Shown one piece after another: positions 12,480 through 24,017 of a stretch of DNA of 64,000 nucleotides. The stretch is taken from NCBI GenBank assembly GCA_029891345.1, contig CM057003.1:5808709-5872708 (forward strand). Direction: 5' to 3'. This DNA is from Dryococelus australis. Its lineage: Eukaryota > Arthropoda > Insecta > Phasmatodea > Phasmatidae. The translations under genes and the position numbers were made by a program. Each line of letters starts with the position of its first letter. Position 1 is the stretch's first letter. Below the pieces are notes generated by a model, which had not been told where the DNA came from, did not search any database, and saw nothing but the letters and a program-made list of their open reading frames with translations.

Positions 12480-13730
12480 CCCTTTTTGCGTCAAACCTTT
12501 GTTAAAACACCACATGTATGACGTCTCTGGCGGTTTACTAAATATCTAATGTATAAAAGGCGCTTTTATTTTCTCTTTTAACGTTAAACCATTCTACTGT
12601 TGGTCGAATTTAACTTTTACTTATATGCTATCTATAAATTACAATATTTATTTTATAATTATTATGAATGAAATCAGTGAGAATATAGGTGTGTTGATAA
12701 TGCCTAGTAAGAAATAGTTAAAATGCAGAATATTGTTAATGCGGACGCCTGAGGGGAGTATCTGACTTCGTGAGGGATGGAGTTCTTAATAAAAATAAGT
12801 AAAAGAAACTAGATTTTATTTCTAATTTATTCACTCCGCTATTATTTGAAACATCAAATTATCTGTCTCCACTTTTACTCTTTTTGTTTCACAGTGACTG
12901 CGATATTTAATGTATATTTCAACTCTAATTAAACGTCCTTAATTGTCTGTTGGTTACAGTCAATCAACTCATGCTCATTATTAACATGTGTTCAGTCTAT
13001 ATGTTGCCATCATTTATAATGTATTTCACTTACGCATTTAGTCCAATAGTCCAGCCTGCCAGCCGCGTCTTTACCTGCTTGATACTCATACTCGCAGACT
13101 TCCTTTTCCGCTGGTCACCTCTCGCCGCTTGTTCTTCTATCGCTCGAAACTCAGCCACTCATTCACTCATCAACTCCAACTCCGCTCGCGACTCGGAGGC
13201 CTGTCGTAATATTTATACTCTCGGGGGACCATCTGAAAGGTTCAACGCACCCCGAGTGGCGCTGAGAGAACGCGGTCATTAATCCAGAGCTTGTAATTCG
13301 AAACTCTTAATTGTCCCGCCGCCGTCGCTATCATATAACAACTTTCTGTCCGTTTCTTCCACTGGCTCGTGCAGGAGACGAAGAGGCGAGCGTAACAATA
13401 TTATTAAACTGAGTGTGCATTAATGCGGTGCGTTGTTCCTTTGTGTTATTTTCTAGATTAGCGTTTATACGAGGCGTAGGAATAGCAGAAAAAATCCTCA
13501 AGACAAAAGGATTGATAGGCCGTGCTTTCACAGTCCCTATACATACTGAGTGTCGGGAGCAAGCCAGTTTTTGCCCTTTTGCTCCACGCGAAGTTTCTGT
13601 CCTCGCTGAGATGGCCTTAGGACAGTTGCGTTATTATTTGACAGATGTACCACCCCAGTCAAACGCTAGCCATAGAGTAACAATTTAGCAGGGTTTCAGA
13701 TGAGTTGGAAGTAACCGTGAATGGAGTATA
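12480..13730 (+). mobile_element. MITE family G copy interrupted by a solo LTR
   Basis: The segments 12500-12733 and 13398-13485 line up with the uninterrupted family G copy at 50819-51250, sharing 'gtgttgataatgcctagta' and 'gcattaatgcggtgcg'. The end gtaaccgtgaatggagtata is the family terminus. A second unrelated insertion appears to occupy about 13490-13675. The start is approximate. Confidence 0.6.
12734..13397 (+). mobile_element. Solo LTR of an LTR retrotransposon
   Basis: The 664-bp segment starts TGTTAATGCGG and ends GCGTAACA, so it has the TG...CA ends and the short inverted repeat TGTTA/TAACA typical of LTRs. It is flanked by the direct repeat ATAT at 12730-12733 and 13398-13401. 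The uninterrupted family G copy supplies the empty site. A GC-richer centre (13060-13280) would hold the promoter and leader in such an LTR. A diverged relative lies at 24018. Confidence 0.65.
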
Positions 13731-13734
13731 ATAA

Positions 13735-15610
13735 TATTCACAATATTTATTCCTGTATCCAGCAATTAACTTTCGAACTCTTGAGAGAAAATGGAAGCGA
13801 ATGTAGCCGAAGCTCAGGACGAACGAAAAACTGGGCAATGAAACGCCAAGAAATTTTCGTTTGAAAAAGGTGTGCTCAAAAGTATACAGGTTGTTTCAAA
13901 CCAAATGAAACAAGCGTCGTGAGGTGATTATTTATGGAAAGTTATACGAAAAACATAATACGACTTATAGTCTGAACTGATCATCGATAGAGGTACGCAC
14001 ACGTTTTTGCAAGAAGTTTGGGGAATGCTTTTATGGACATGAATAAGAAACTTACGCGATAGCAAACAGCAAAATGTGGCATAGCATTAATGTGAACGAA
14101 GCTGATGAATGTGTGGTATTTTCTTTTGGTAATGTCATCCCTGCTAGCCACGTATAACACAAAGTTATCAGTAGCAGGCTCGCAATGGTCATTAGTTAAC
14201 TTTGCACTGCGCCCGCGCTGCAGGCAAGCCGCATAGCTTAAGTACACTGGTAGCATATCTGCAATGCGTAATACAGTAACTCATCGTTTATACAAAAAGG
14301 GAGTTATAAGAAAAGAAAACCGATGGCCTGAGAGAGTTACACCAAGGAAACCTTTATTTTTAATATGAACAAGGTCAATATTAATCCGTCGAAAAAATAT
14401 CGATCAAAATGCGTGATTATACATTTTTGAACATTACAATAATTTCACGGTCAATTCTACAAATGTTAGATGAAGATTACGAAACAAAAATTCACGCATT
14501 TAACAGTTTCATTCAGATAGATGCTATGACGAAGTTATTAATCTATTATCGTGTAGTTTCGTATTTATGTTCATAAGAGCGTTTCTATACCTCTTGCGTC
14601 CTTCAATATTCACTTTAAGGTATAATTCTTATTATGTTTTTGTTCCCATTTTGCATAAAGAATCACCACACAACGTTTGTAGTATTTGTTTAACCTGCAA
14701 CTTATATACGTGTAAAACAAAATATTATATCTCTTAGTTTCAGTGTGATTAAAAATTATGTTCGGTGTAAAGTTAAAGCAGCGAAAATGCCGAAATGAAA
14801 AAAAAAAAAATTTTTTTTTCAAGGAACTTAACAGATATTGACGCTGTTGTTTGCCTGACAGTATATTGGCTAGACGATCTCCCATGATACGTGGGGGCGC
14901 GGAGAGGCAATACTTCTGTGCCCCTCAGGGGCTGTCTCCATAATATTGCGGGAGGCCTTGATAATAGTTACCTGCGTAACCGACTGCCCGTGTCACGTGA
15001 CATATACTAGGTTGGACTGTTTATAGTACCGGCTACATCCTAGGATGGGTACAATACTTTAGGCACCTCCATCATAGAGGACATGCCTTTAGGCACTTCT
15101 TAAAAAAGTTCTGCTTCTCTTTTAAATTTCATTTTGGTACGTTCGAAACCTAGATTACAAGCTGCATTAATGACAGAGGAAAGTTTATAATCATGATGTC
15201 TGTAAGTAACAGAAACACAAAGTATTTTTAATAACGTCCCGGAATTCCAGCCACGGCATCTATGAACAAATAAAAACAAAAAAATACTTGTAGCAAAATG
15301 TTCGGAAAATTCATCTAGTATTTTTTTTTTTTTTCAATTTTGATCTGAAATTAGGCATAACAACGCATGGGGTTTGCAGCGACACGTGACTGCGTGCACA
15401 AGAAGTTGCATATCCCGAAGGGGAACGGAATGGGCGCGATTGTCTACATGCGAGAACACGTCTGCATCGTAGCTAATATTATTCTGTTCGCCTTCGTGAT
15501 ACGCAATGTTTTGTTCACACATGCAAGTGTAGCTGCGGACTTCCGGCGTTCTTACGCCTGACTGCCAATTGAATTATAAATTACTGATGAATTTTACAAA
15601 CACTTTGCTG
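13735..15610. other. AT-rich DNA without supported genes
   Basis: Only simple runs are visible (A/T runs near 14800 and 15320) and a GC-richer patch at 14885-15000. The string 'tacaggttgtttcaaacc' at 13881 resembles a mariner terminus, but no partner end was found. Confidence 0.35.
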
Positions 15611-15667
15611 TAGGCGATTCTCGGTAAAGTGGGCAATTTTGGAAACCCTCTCATTTCTAATAATAAT

Positions 15668-15909
15668 AAGAGACCCGAAAAATTCGCGAGTTCAATGACC
15701 TGCAGTCTAAAATCTACAGTCCTATGTACAAATATGCTGATATCAACTGGACATTGGTTGTCTGCTGTGACAGTAGAAGGCAACAACTGGGCCAGCCTTC
15801 TCCAGGAGGCATCAAACACCGTGTGTGCCAACGGCTTTAGTTTTATGAACATACGTGTTTTGAATTCTAGCTTGTCCCGAGATGAATCCGCGAATTTTAC
15901 AGGTCCCTA
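15668..15909 (+). mobile_element. hAT-like MITE family C nested in family B
   Basis: The inverted ends read 'gagacccgaaaaattcgcg' and, from the other side, tagggacctgtaaaattcgc. The flanks are an 8-bp direct repeat ATAATAAT (15660-15667 and 15910-15917), as expected for hAT elements, though the target is low in complexity. The same internal sequence appears inverted at 51986-52228. Confidence 0.72.
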
Positions 15910-15960
15910 ATAATAATCAATAAATGTGTCTTATTTAACATTGGTCGTTAACTTCCGAGT

Positions 15961-16740
15961 GCGGGGAGATATACCCAGTGTGTTTATTACTTACACTTCG
16001 ATATTTCCGGATGCGGGGAAATATACCCAGTGTGTTTATTACTTACACTTCGATATTTCCGGATGCGGGGAGATATACCCAGTGTGTTTATTACTTACAC
16101 TTCGATATTTCGGGATGCAGGGAGATATACCCAGTGTGTTTATTACTTACACTTCGATATTTCCGGATGCGGGGAAATATACCCAGTGTGTTTATTACTT
16201 ACACTTCGATATTTCCGGATGCGGGGAGATATACCCAGTGTGTTTATTACTTACACTTCGATATTTCCGGATGCGGGGAGATATACCCAGTGTGTTTATT
16301 ACTTACACTTCGATATTTCCGGATGCGGGGAGATATACCCAGTGTGTTTATTACTTACACTTCGATATTTCGGGATGCAGGGAGATATACCCAGTGTGTT
16401 TATTACTTACACTTCGATATTTCCGGATGCGGGGAAATATACCCAGTGTGTTTATTACTTACACTTCGATATTTCCGGATGCGGGGAGATATACCCAGTG
16501 TGTTTATTACTTACACTTCGATATTTCCGGATGCGGGGAGATATACCCAGTGTGTTTATTACTTACACTTCGATATTTCCGGATGCGGGGAGATATACCC
16601 AGTGTGTTTATTACTTACACTTCGATATTTCCGGATGCGGGGAGATATACCCAGTGTGTTTATTACTTACACTTCGATATTTCCGGATGCGGGGAGATAT
16701 ACCCAGTGTGTTTATTACTTACACTTCGATATTTCCGGAT
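15961..16740. repeat. Minisatellite, 15 units of 52 bp
   Basis: Units start gcggggagatatacccagtg and are nearly identical. Differences include ggggaa for ggggag in three units and 'cgggatgcagg' in two. Because 52 is not a multiple of three, each frame cycles through all phases, giving three overlapping pseudo-open frames that should not be called genes. The unit derives from the interior of MITE B. Confidence 0.95.
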
Positions 16741-16818
16741 GGTTAAATGATAAAAAATTACCGAAAGAAAAAAGTACATAGGACCTCAAAAGTGCTCATT
16801 TTTTACTGTGAATAGCCT

Positions 16819-18107
16819 GCACTAGTATGTTTTATTTATGTTAATCCATAGATGATGTGACTTGAATTTTTCACTCCCATTCTGGTGCTCTTTACTAAAT
16901 TTTGAAACGGGGAACATATACCCTGTCACTCCCTCCCTAGTTACGTCACTGCTAAGGTCTCGTGCAGAAAAAAAAACGGTGATTAATTTGAACGAACGCG
17001 GATCGCTACAGGTGTGAAATTGAATGGGCGATTTACAAACTGGGACATAGCCACGAAGACTAACGAGTGTATTTTCCGGATGATTATTCGCCTGTATGAC
17101 GATAACTAGGGCGGCGACTGTGTTGAAGTCTGGGCAGTCAAATGACCGAAGATAGCCAACCACTGAATCATAAGATAACAAGAGACGTTTGGCGACATTT
17201 CTCAGTCATTACGCTTATTATATTGTGCTATGAACGTTGTAGCAGTAGTTGCAAGATTAAAAACAATGGTACTTAATAGGCGCCGACTTCAAAGAGAGCC
17301 AAAAAAAAAAAAAAAAGTCCTGGTTTTCAGTAAATGATATTCACTGCTTACTATATTAAGAACAAAGCAAAAGGCTCGAATCATATTAATTTTAACGTTG
17401 TCCTTTAACTTGATTTATTACTTTGAAGGAACTCTTTGTATTCTGATTTAAAACTCATTCAAACAATGTTAACACGACCAAACCTGCAAGATAAAAATAC
17501 TTAGTTGAAAAATTAACATTTTTTTAAGTGAGTAGCGATCTTCAGAGAGTAGTATAAATTATTTGATTGTAAATTTATAAAATGCCACAGAAAGTAAAAG
17601 TAAAGTCGTCACACTTTATAGCAGCGAAATGCCTCGAGAGCAATTATTCTCTTTCTCCGTCTGTTTTTTTTTTTTTTTTTTTTTTCACGCTGTTTGCAAA
17701 CCTTCTGCGTGCATATGAATCCGAAAGTTTTACGAGAGACTATTTAGATAAAGGCGTTACTTATTATTAATACATACTTTATTGTTAAATTATTCTGTTT
17801 GGGAGGTACAATCGGCAGGATATAAACTTCAGTAGTGCCATACAAATTTTTACTCTACTCTTTTCGGGAACATTTTTATGACGTCGGTCGCTGACAATGT
17901 TCTTGTAGATTAAGATTTGGCATTATAATAACGTCCATGCTTCAGCAGAGATGTTTGATTTTTTTTTTTTTTGTTTTCAATATCATATAGTTTTATCCTT
18001 GTTAATTTCTTTGCGGTTCTAACTCATAAAGCTAACCGTTTGCACTCTTATGTCAAGCCATGTCAATCAGTGGATGGAAAAAATGTCTGGCTGGAACTAA
18101 ACAGAAA
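16819..18107. other. AT-rich DNA without supported genes
   Basis: Homopolymer runs occur at 17302, 17664 and 17958. Open frames here have no coding character. Confidence 0.35.
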
Positions 18108-18731
18108 AAAATTGGGTTTGGCTGTGTTGGGGGCACGGCCGTTTGTTTTGCATGAATACGTCTACGTTGACGCTCTCGGACGCCTTAATATTTATTTTAC
18201 TTTCCCGGCACCGCTTCACTCGATCATATGGGATTTTATGGGTATCACTGGATTGCTTTTGAGATACTCTTTCCAACCGTATATGAGTTATGTATTTCGA
18301 CTTGGCTTTTGACGAGTATAGACCGAAATTGTGTTAAGTTTTCTTAATTTTTTTTACATTAAACGCATACAATTTTACCATAACAACGCCACACAAATGT
18401 TTTTTCATAACGCAATCGATTGATCTTGACGAGAGCTGTCGATTGAAACTTTAAACGAGCGTCTTAGCTTCCTCTAGTCAAAAGTTATACTACAAGGACA
18501 TTATAAGACGCGGCGAACTCAAATTGCGCCCCCCTCTTTTTTCTTTTGTCAAACGCGTTGCTTCGCAGTCCTCACTCAACGTAACATATTATTTGATCCT
18601 TTGGCAATCGAGTGGTGTAATTTGATTTTGAACGTAGACTATAGATTCGGAGCTGCAATGCCAAACTGTATCCCCCGATTTTGTTATTGTCGGATTTCCT
18701 GGATTGCCTCCCACCATGGTTGCAAATTTAA
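18108..18731 (+). repeat. Dispersed 0.6-kb repeat R, direct copy
   Basis: The sequence from 'gggtttggctgtgttggggg' to 'gcctcccaccatggttgcaa' recurs in inverted orientation at 46724-47323 with point changes and small indels. No terminal inverted repeat or protein motif was seen, so the class of element is unknown. Confidence 0.75.
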
Positions 18732-19000
18732 ATACGTATTCACGTCAAAAATGATGTTACATTACAGAACATTCGAAGAGCACTGAAACGCAGTTCTCGC
18801 AACCGGAGATCTAGTTTAGCAGACATGAACAATGAATTGAAGTTGTCGTGTCTGGTTCGACTTTGGAGTGGTGAGGGTTTAAGTGTGGTTTTTATGTAAC
18901 TTCCTCCCTAAAAAAAAAGGAAAGCAGGTGAAATATGTTTCGCATACGTGTTCACGCAGCATTAACCAGCATCATTCCAACTAATCAATCGCCAGTGTGA

Positions 19001-19226
19001 GCTCGACAGCAAAGTGAGCACTTTTATAAACTGTTTCGTCAGACATAACAAGCAATGAATACATTTCATTGTGGCCTCGGGCATTTGGTTTTGGGTATAG
19101 TGAATGTATACACTATGGTTATTACTCACATGGCAGAGTTTACATTAACAAGTGGTGGAAGGTAAATTGGTTCAAAGAAACAAATAGCTAGGGCTTTAAA
19201 AGTGCTCACTTTACCGCGAACGGCCT
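19001..19226 (+). mobile_element. MITE family B, diverged complete copy
   Basis: It ends gtgctcactttaccgcgaac then 'ggcct'. The left end 'gacagcaaagtgagcacttt' is worn. The interior aligns with other B copies ('attgtggcctcgggcatt'). Confidence 0.65.
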
Positions 19227-19385
19227 ATAGTAATAACGTGCTACGTGTTGTGATGCTCTGGCTGTCGGATGTATGTACAGGAGACAGGTTGTGGCGTGAG
19301 AGCAACGTCATTAATATCTGGTTCATTCAACCCGCCACGGCGGAAGGGGCGGTAATAGCGAATGAGACGAAATATTGATGGAGAA

Positions 19386-19400
19386 GGGGGGGGGGGGGGG
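19386..19400. repeat. Poly-G run
   Basis: About 14 consecutive G; similar runs occur at 46877-46888 (G) and 56601-56620 (C). Confidence 0.9.
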
Positions 19401-19570
19401 AGCGAGGCTACGCATGCGCGGTAGGCCATTGTGACAAGTGACAAATGGCGGTTGGCCTCGCACAATGCCCCGCTAGACGCGCCGCCTTCGCCGATATGAG
19501 ATTTACGAGGGCTCCCCTCACCCCCTCCCCAAACGTACTACCGTCTCACACCGCAGCGTCGTGATATAGG

Positions 19571-19849
19571 TAGAGACCTACAAAATTCGCGTTATTATTT
19601 GGCGTCAATCTAAACCTCACCATACTACTGTATATATATATATATATATATATATACTCGAGCCGGCGTCGGTTCTCCATTGGTTGCTGTATGAATGTGG
19701 AGCTACTTCGTTTTTGACTGGACTGCACGTGCAGAGTTACCCAGGGTATCTCAAATAAAGTATGGTCCAATGACAAAAGTATTGCAAATGTAAATGTGTT
19801 TCAATTTTAACGAGTCACCAAATAATAACGCGAATTTTGCAGTTCCGTA
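19571..19849 (+). mobile_element. hAT-like MITE family C with perfect 8-bp target duplication
   Basis: The left end is tagagacctacaaaattcgc followed by 'gttattatttgg'. The right end is the complement, finishing 'gcagttccgta'. GATATAGG flanks both sides (19563-19570 and 19850-19857). A (TA)n tract at 19631-19656 lies inside. The right duplication overlaps the first bases of the family B element that starts at 19855, so C inserted at the edge of B. Confidence 0.85.
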
Positions 19850-19854
19850 GATAT

Positions 19855-20087
19855 AGGCTATTCACGGTAAATGAGCAGTTTTAAAAGCCCTCTCATTTGG
19901 AATAATAGTCAGTAAATATATTTTATTTTAGCGTTATACGTTAACTCCCGAGTGCGGTGAAATATGCACACTGTGTTTATTACTTACTTGGCAATATTAA
20001 TTTTAAAATGTGGCTGAAGGATTAAATATGTCTGAAAGAAAAAAGTAACTAGGGCGTGGAAAGTGCTCACTTTACCGTGAACAGCCT
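19855..20087 (+). mobile_element. MITE family B, complete reference copy
   Basis: 233 bp with inverted termini 'aggctattcacggtaaatga' and 'gtgctcactttaccgtgaac'+'agcct'. It contains one copy of the segment that is amplified at 15.9-16.7 kb. The termini are the same as in family A, so A and B were probably mobilised by the same transposase. Confidence 0.82.
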
Positions 20088-20106
20088 ATAACTATGGTGA
20101 ACATCG

Positions 20107-21096
20107 CTGTGTGGTCTCCTTCTTTCTTGCATCCACCTACATGACCTTGCGTCACGTCTCTTACCCCATAGTCTGTGTGGTCTCCTTCTTTCTTGCATCC
20201 ACCTACATGACCTTGCGTCACGTCTCTTACCCCATAGTCTGTGTGGTCTCCTTCTTTCTTGCATCCACCTACATGACCTTGCGTCACGTCTCTTACCCCA
20301 TAGTCTGTGTGGTCTCCTTCTTTCTTGCATCCACGTACATGACCTTGCGTCACGTCTCTTACCGCATAGTCTGTGTGGTCTCCTTCTTTCTTGCATCCAC
20401 CTACATGACCTTGCGTCACGTCTCTTACCCCATAGTCTGTGTGGTCTCCTTCTTTCTTGCATCCACCTACATGACCTTGCGTCACGTCTCTTACCCCATA
20501 GTCTGTGTGGTCTCCTTCTTTCTTGCATCCACCTACATGACCTTGCGTCACGTCTCTTACCCCATAGTCTGTGTGGTCTCCTTCTTTCTTGCATCCACCT
20601 ACATGACCTTGCGTCACGTCTCTTACCGCATAGTCTGTGTGGTCTCCTTCTTTCTTGCATCCACCTACATGACCTTGCGTCACGTCTCTTACCCCATAGT
20701 CTGTGTGGTCTCCTTCTTTCTTGCATCCACGTACATGACCTTGCGTCACGTCTCTTACCGCATAGTCTGTGTGGTCTCCTTCTTTCTTGCATCCACCTAC
20801 ATGACCTTGCGTCACGTCTCTTACCCCATAGTCTGTGTGGTCTCCTTCTTTCTTGCATCCACCTACATGACCTTGCGTCACGTCTCTTACCCCATAGTCT
20901 GTGTGGTCTCCTTCTTTCTTGCTTCCACCTACATGACCTTGCGTCACGTCTCTTACCCCATAGTCTGTGTGGTCTCCTTCTTTCTTGCATCCACGTACAT
21001 GACCTTGCGTCACGTCTCTTACCCCATAGTCTGTGTGGTCTCCTTCTTTCTTGCATCCACGTACATGACCTTGCGTCACGTCTCTTACCGCATAGT
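20107..21096. repeat. Minisatellite, 15 units of 66 bp
   Basis: Exactly 15 units begin ctgtgtggtctccttctttc. Variants are cacctac/cacgtac, ttaccccata/ttaccgcata and one gcttcc. Since 66 is a multiple of three and the unit lacks stops in several frames, it produces spurious 330-346-residue open frames on both strands. It lies between MITE B (ends 20087) and MITE A (starts 21179). Confidence 0.96.
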
Positions 21097-21178
21097 CTCT
21101 AACTAAGACCACTTCTACTCACACGTTGGGAAGATCAATGGTGAAAGTTTGGCAACCAAAAATTTGCCACCAGGTAAA

Positions 21179-21591
21179 GCCTGTTCACGATCAAATGAGC
21201 ACTTTTGAAATCAACCTTAGAAAAAGGTCACTGTACGTACCTGCATATATTTTAACTGGCGTATTGAGTGACATGCGTACAGTAAAGTTGGTAACGAAGG
21301 ATGGAAAGTAGTTCCATATCTTAATGTCGAATAAAAAGTGTTAGGCAACCATTTACGATAACTTAAATATTATTTCTTCTGTTTATATAATTCATAGAAT
21401 TGTAAAAATGAGCAGATTTTTAAAATATTTACCTTCCTAATAATTCCACAGATTCACTTGACCAACGCATGAATAAAATGCTGAGGCCCACGGCAATGTT
21501 AATTCTACATAAGGCGGAAGACTACACAACGTGCATGCAAGTAGATCGTAAGTGGGGCTTTCAAAAGTGCTCATTTTGCCGTGAACAGCCT
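21179..21591 (+). mobile_element. MITE family A, complete copy
   Basis: The left end is gcctgttcacgatcaaatga and the right end 'gtgctcattttgccgtgaac'+'agcct'. Interior landmarks are as in the other copies. 413 bp, non-coding. Confidence 0.85.
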
Positions 21592-21899
21592 ATAGGCAGT
21601 ACTGTCGCATGTGTAACAGATTTCCAATATTTTCTAAGTTAAAAACAGGATAATTGTATTAATGATAAATCAAATATATATATATATATCGTAACCGAGT
21701 GGAATTGTTTTATTTTGTTATTTACATAGCTTAAAAATTTTAGTTACATATTATCTTTTGGAACACTGCGCACCTAGTGGTATAGATTTTCCCTATGCCA
21801 AACTCTTCCTTAATAAATCGCGTTTTATTCCTAAACTGAGCAGAATTAACCTTACTCTAGCTAAGTTCAGTAGTCTCCGAAAAGTATATGGCATCTGTA

Positions 21900-22157
21900 T
21901 ACAGAATGTTGCACATTCACATGTCAATACTTCGGGGAAACATTTCTCACATCTGGTGGATGAAAAAATGTTATTTGAACATAGGTCTGCAAACACTTCG
22001 TTTCTTTACTACAGCCCGTAATGCATAACGAACAGTGTATGGCCCGCTGGCTGGATCATGTTACTGGTGGACCTATGTTAATATAAAATTTTTTCATCCT
22101 CCAGTTGCGAGGAATGTTTCCCCAAAGTATTGACATGCAATTCTGCAGCATCCTGTA
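21900..22157. mobile_element. Short foldback derivative of the 11.4-kb mariner family
   Basis: The left arm starts tacagaatgttgcacattca. The right arm read inward starts tacaggatgctgcagaattg. About 90 bp pair. The left arm is longer and carries the unpaired 'gtatggcccgctggctggat' part also present at 11510. No transposase sequence remains. Confidence 0.72.
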
Positions 22158-22273
22158 TAGTTTAGTTTGAAGAATGATGCATAATTTTACTAAATCCAAT
22201 ATGTACAGGTATGTGTAAATGGGCGTTTACACATATATGAACCGGATGACCCAAATTAACGTTTTCACACTTT

Positions 22274-22508
22274 GTGCAATAATAACAGAGATACTATCAA
22301 AGTCAATCTAACGATACTGTGTGCAATAATAACAGGGATACTATCAAAGTCAATCTAACGATACTGTGTGCAATAATAACAGAGATACTATCAAAGCCAA
22401 TCTAACGATACTGTGTGCAATAATAACAGAGATACTATCAAAGCCAATCTAACGATACTGTGTGCAATAATAACAGAGATACTTTCAAAGCCAATCTAAC
22501 GATACTGT
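22274..22508. repeat. Minisatellite, 5 units of 47 bp
   Basis: Units start gtgcaataataacagagata at 22274, 22321, 22368, 22415 and 22462, and nearly identical copies differ at one or two sites. It lies just inside the left end of the mariner, so it is an expansion of subterminal sequence. Confidence 0.95.
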
Positions 22509-22544
22509 GTGCATTTCACGGTTTAAGGCCAACTTTGAGTGTCG

Positions 22545-23635
22545 TTAGTTCCGTCTACAGCGACGAGCGGCATCGCTAAAATTGTAGAGAAAATGGTGGA
22601 GGTCACAGGGTTTCCTTCGAGCAAAATAAGTGGATTCTAAAGTGTTATTGCAGGTGTTAAAACATGATTGGAGTGCAGAGACGATGGAGAGCAGAATTCG
22701 ATACGGCGCTCCGGCATGTGTAACAACGACATGATTACGTGACAAGTTTTAAGAGGAACGGAACTGTGTGTGATGTGAAGAAAGTACGGTTCCGCAGGAA
22801 GAGAACGGCAACGGACGAAGGATGGTTATGCTGTACTCTTTCACGCGTTCCCCAGAAAAGTTGAAGTACGTACCTCAAGCTGTGCGTGGATCGGGTAAAT
22901 CAGATGACCATAGCATTTTAAAACAAGTAAAGTGGATGCTCTACATGCCAACGTTAGTTCACGCTTTGAATGAAGATGAATCCGATTAGTGTGTCGAATT
23001 TAGTGAGTGATTTGTGATCATGTGCAACGACGATAAACATTTTATTGGCGTGATTGTTTCGTTCGGTGAGACAATCTTTAAATTGAATGGTTCTGTCTGA
23101 CACTATAACTGTGCGTATTGGGCAGATGAAAATTCTCACACTGTGTTAAAGGAAGCAGTTAACATACTTCTGATAACGGTGTGGTGCTGTATGCCTGCCA
23201 GAAGACTTGCGAGGCCTTTTTACTTCGACGGGACGGTGACATGTGAAAGAATGCCGTACCAAGTTGCAGGAAGGCTTTGTGCCAGCTGTTCACCAATTCT
23301 ACCCAAATGACGATTGCTTTTTCCAGCAGGACGGTACGCCACCGCATTACCATCGAGACGTAAGTTCGCTCCTGGTTGAAACATTTGTCGGGAGGTGAGG
23401 TGAATATGCTGACGAGGAAGAGTCGAGTATCCATCCAGATCTCTAGATTTAACGCCGTTAGTTTTTTATCAGCGGATAACACTGAAAATTACTGTGCACG
23501 CGACAAAGCCACGTACACACTGGATTCCACGAGATACGCGATTGTGACCGCCTGTAAATCCACTTCCATGGAAACCGGGGCTACTCTTTGTCGTTCTGTT
23601 CTGCAGCGTTGAAGAAGATTTCTTGCTGTTGAACA
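22545..23635 (+). pseudogene. Mariner-type transposase pseudogene
   Basis: Fragments in changing frames keep family order. 'MPTLVHALNEDESD' lies near 22950, 'FKLNGSV' with 'YWADENSHTVLKEAVN' at 23075-23165, 'FYFDGTVTCE' near 23220, 'FYPNDDCFFQQDGTPPHYH' near 23300-23355 and 'SRSLDLTPL' near 23440. These match the catalytic core of insect mariner-like DDE/D transposases; the QQDGTPPHYH block carries the second acidic residue. Frameshifts and stops (for example after ESD) make it non-functional. The N-terminal helix-turn-helix is not clearly readable. Confidence 0.75.
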
Positions 23636-23770
23636 TATGTAAATGCTATTAACATTCGCACACACCCAGCGTTCTCCTCATAGCATGAAATACAAGTGAT
23701 CCAGTAAAAATGTATTTAATACTTTCTCAGTTATTCACGTTCAAAGGCTGCAAATATTAATTTGGGACAA

Positions 23771-23886
<116 letters not shown>

Positions 23887-24017
23887 TGTGTGTGTGTTTA
23901 TATACTTGTGTATTTACAAATATAATTGACACATGTATATGAATGAGTGTCGATTTTTAAGATTAAGAAACTTTTGGTGTTGGCACAAAATGTATAGTTA
24001 CAAAACTGCGTATATAT

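Larger units (their letters stand above)
15612..16818 (+). mobile_element. MITE family B copy carrying a nested MITE and a 52-bp minisatellite
   Basis: The left end 'aggcgattctcggtaaagtg' and right end 'tttttactgtgaatagcct' are family B termini, and the flanking interior matches 19855-20087. A family C element is inserted at 15668-15909. The normally single internal segment containing gtgtttattactta has been amplified about 15 times. The element is therefore 1.2 kb instead of 0.23 kb. Confidence 0.8.

Noticed and set aside
15926..16781. Three overlapping 238-274-codon open frames with repeated motifs
   Set aside because: They are produced by the 52-bp array; the array cycles through all three phases, so every frame shows the same artefact. 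No start context, splice sites or conservation.
20067..21112. Open frames of 329-346 codons on both strands (Arg-rich and hydrophobic versions)
   Set aside because: Consequence of a stop-free 66-bp unit whose length is a multiple of three. Open in several frames at once, so no evidence for translation.
22274..22508. CRISPR array
   Set aside because: Units are contiguous with no variable spacers, as in the 30-, 52- and 66-bp arrays; the DNA is also eukaryotic.
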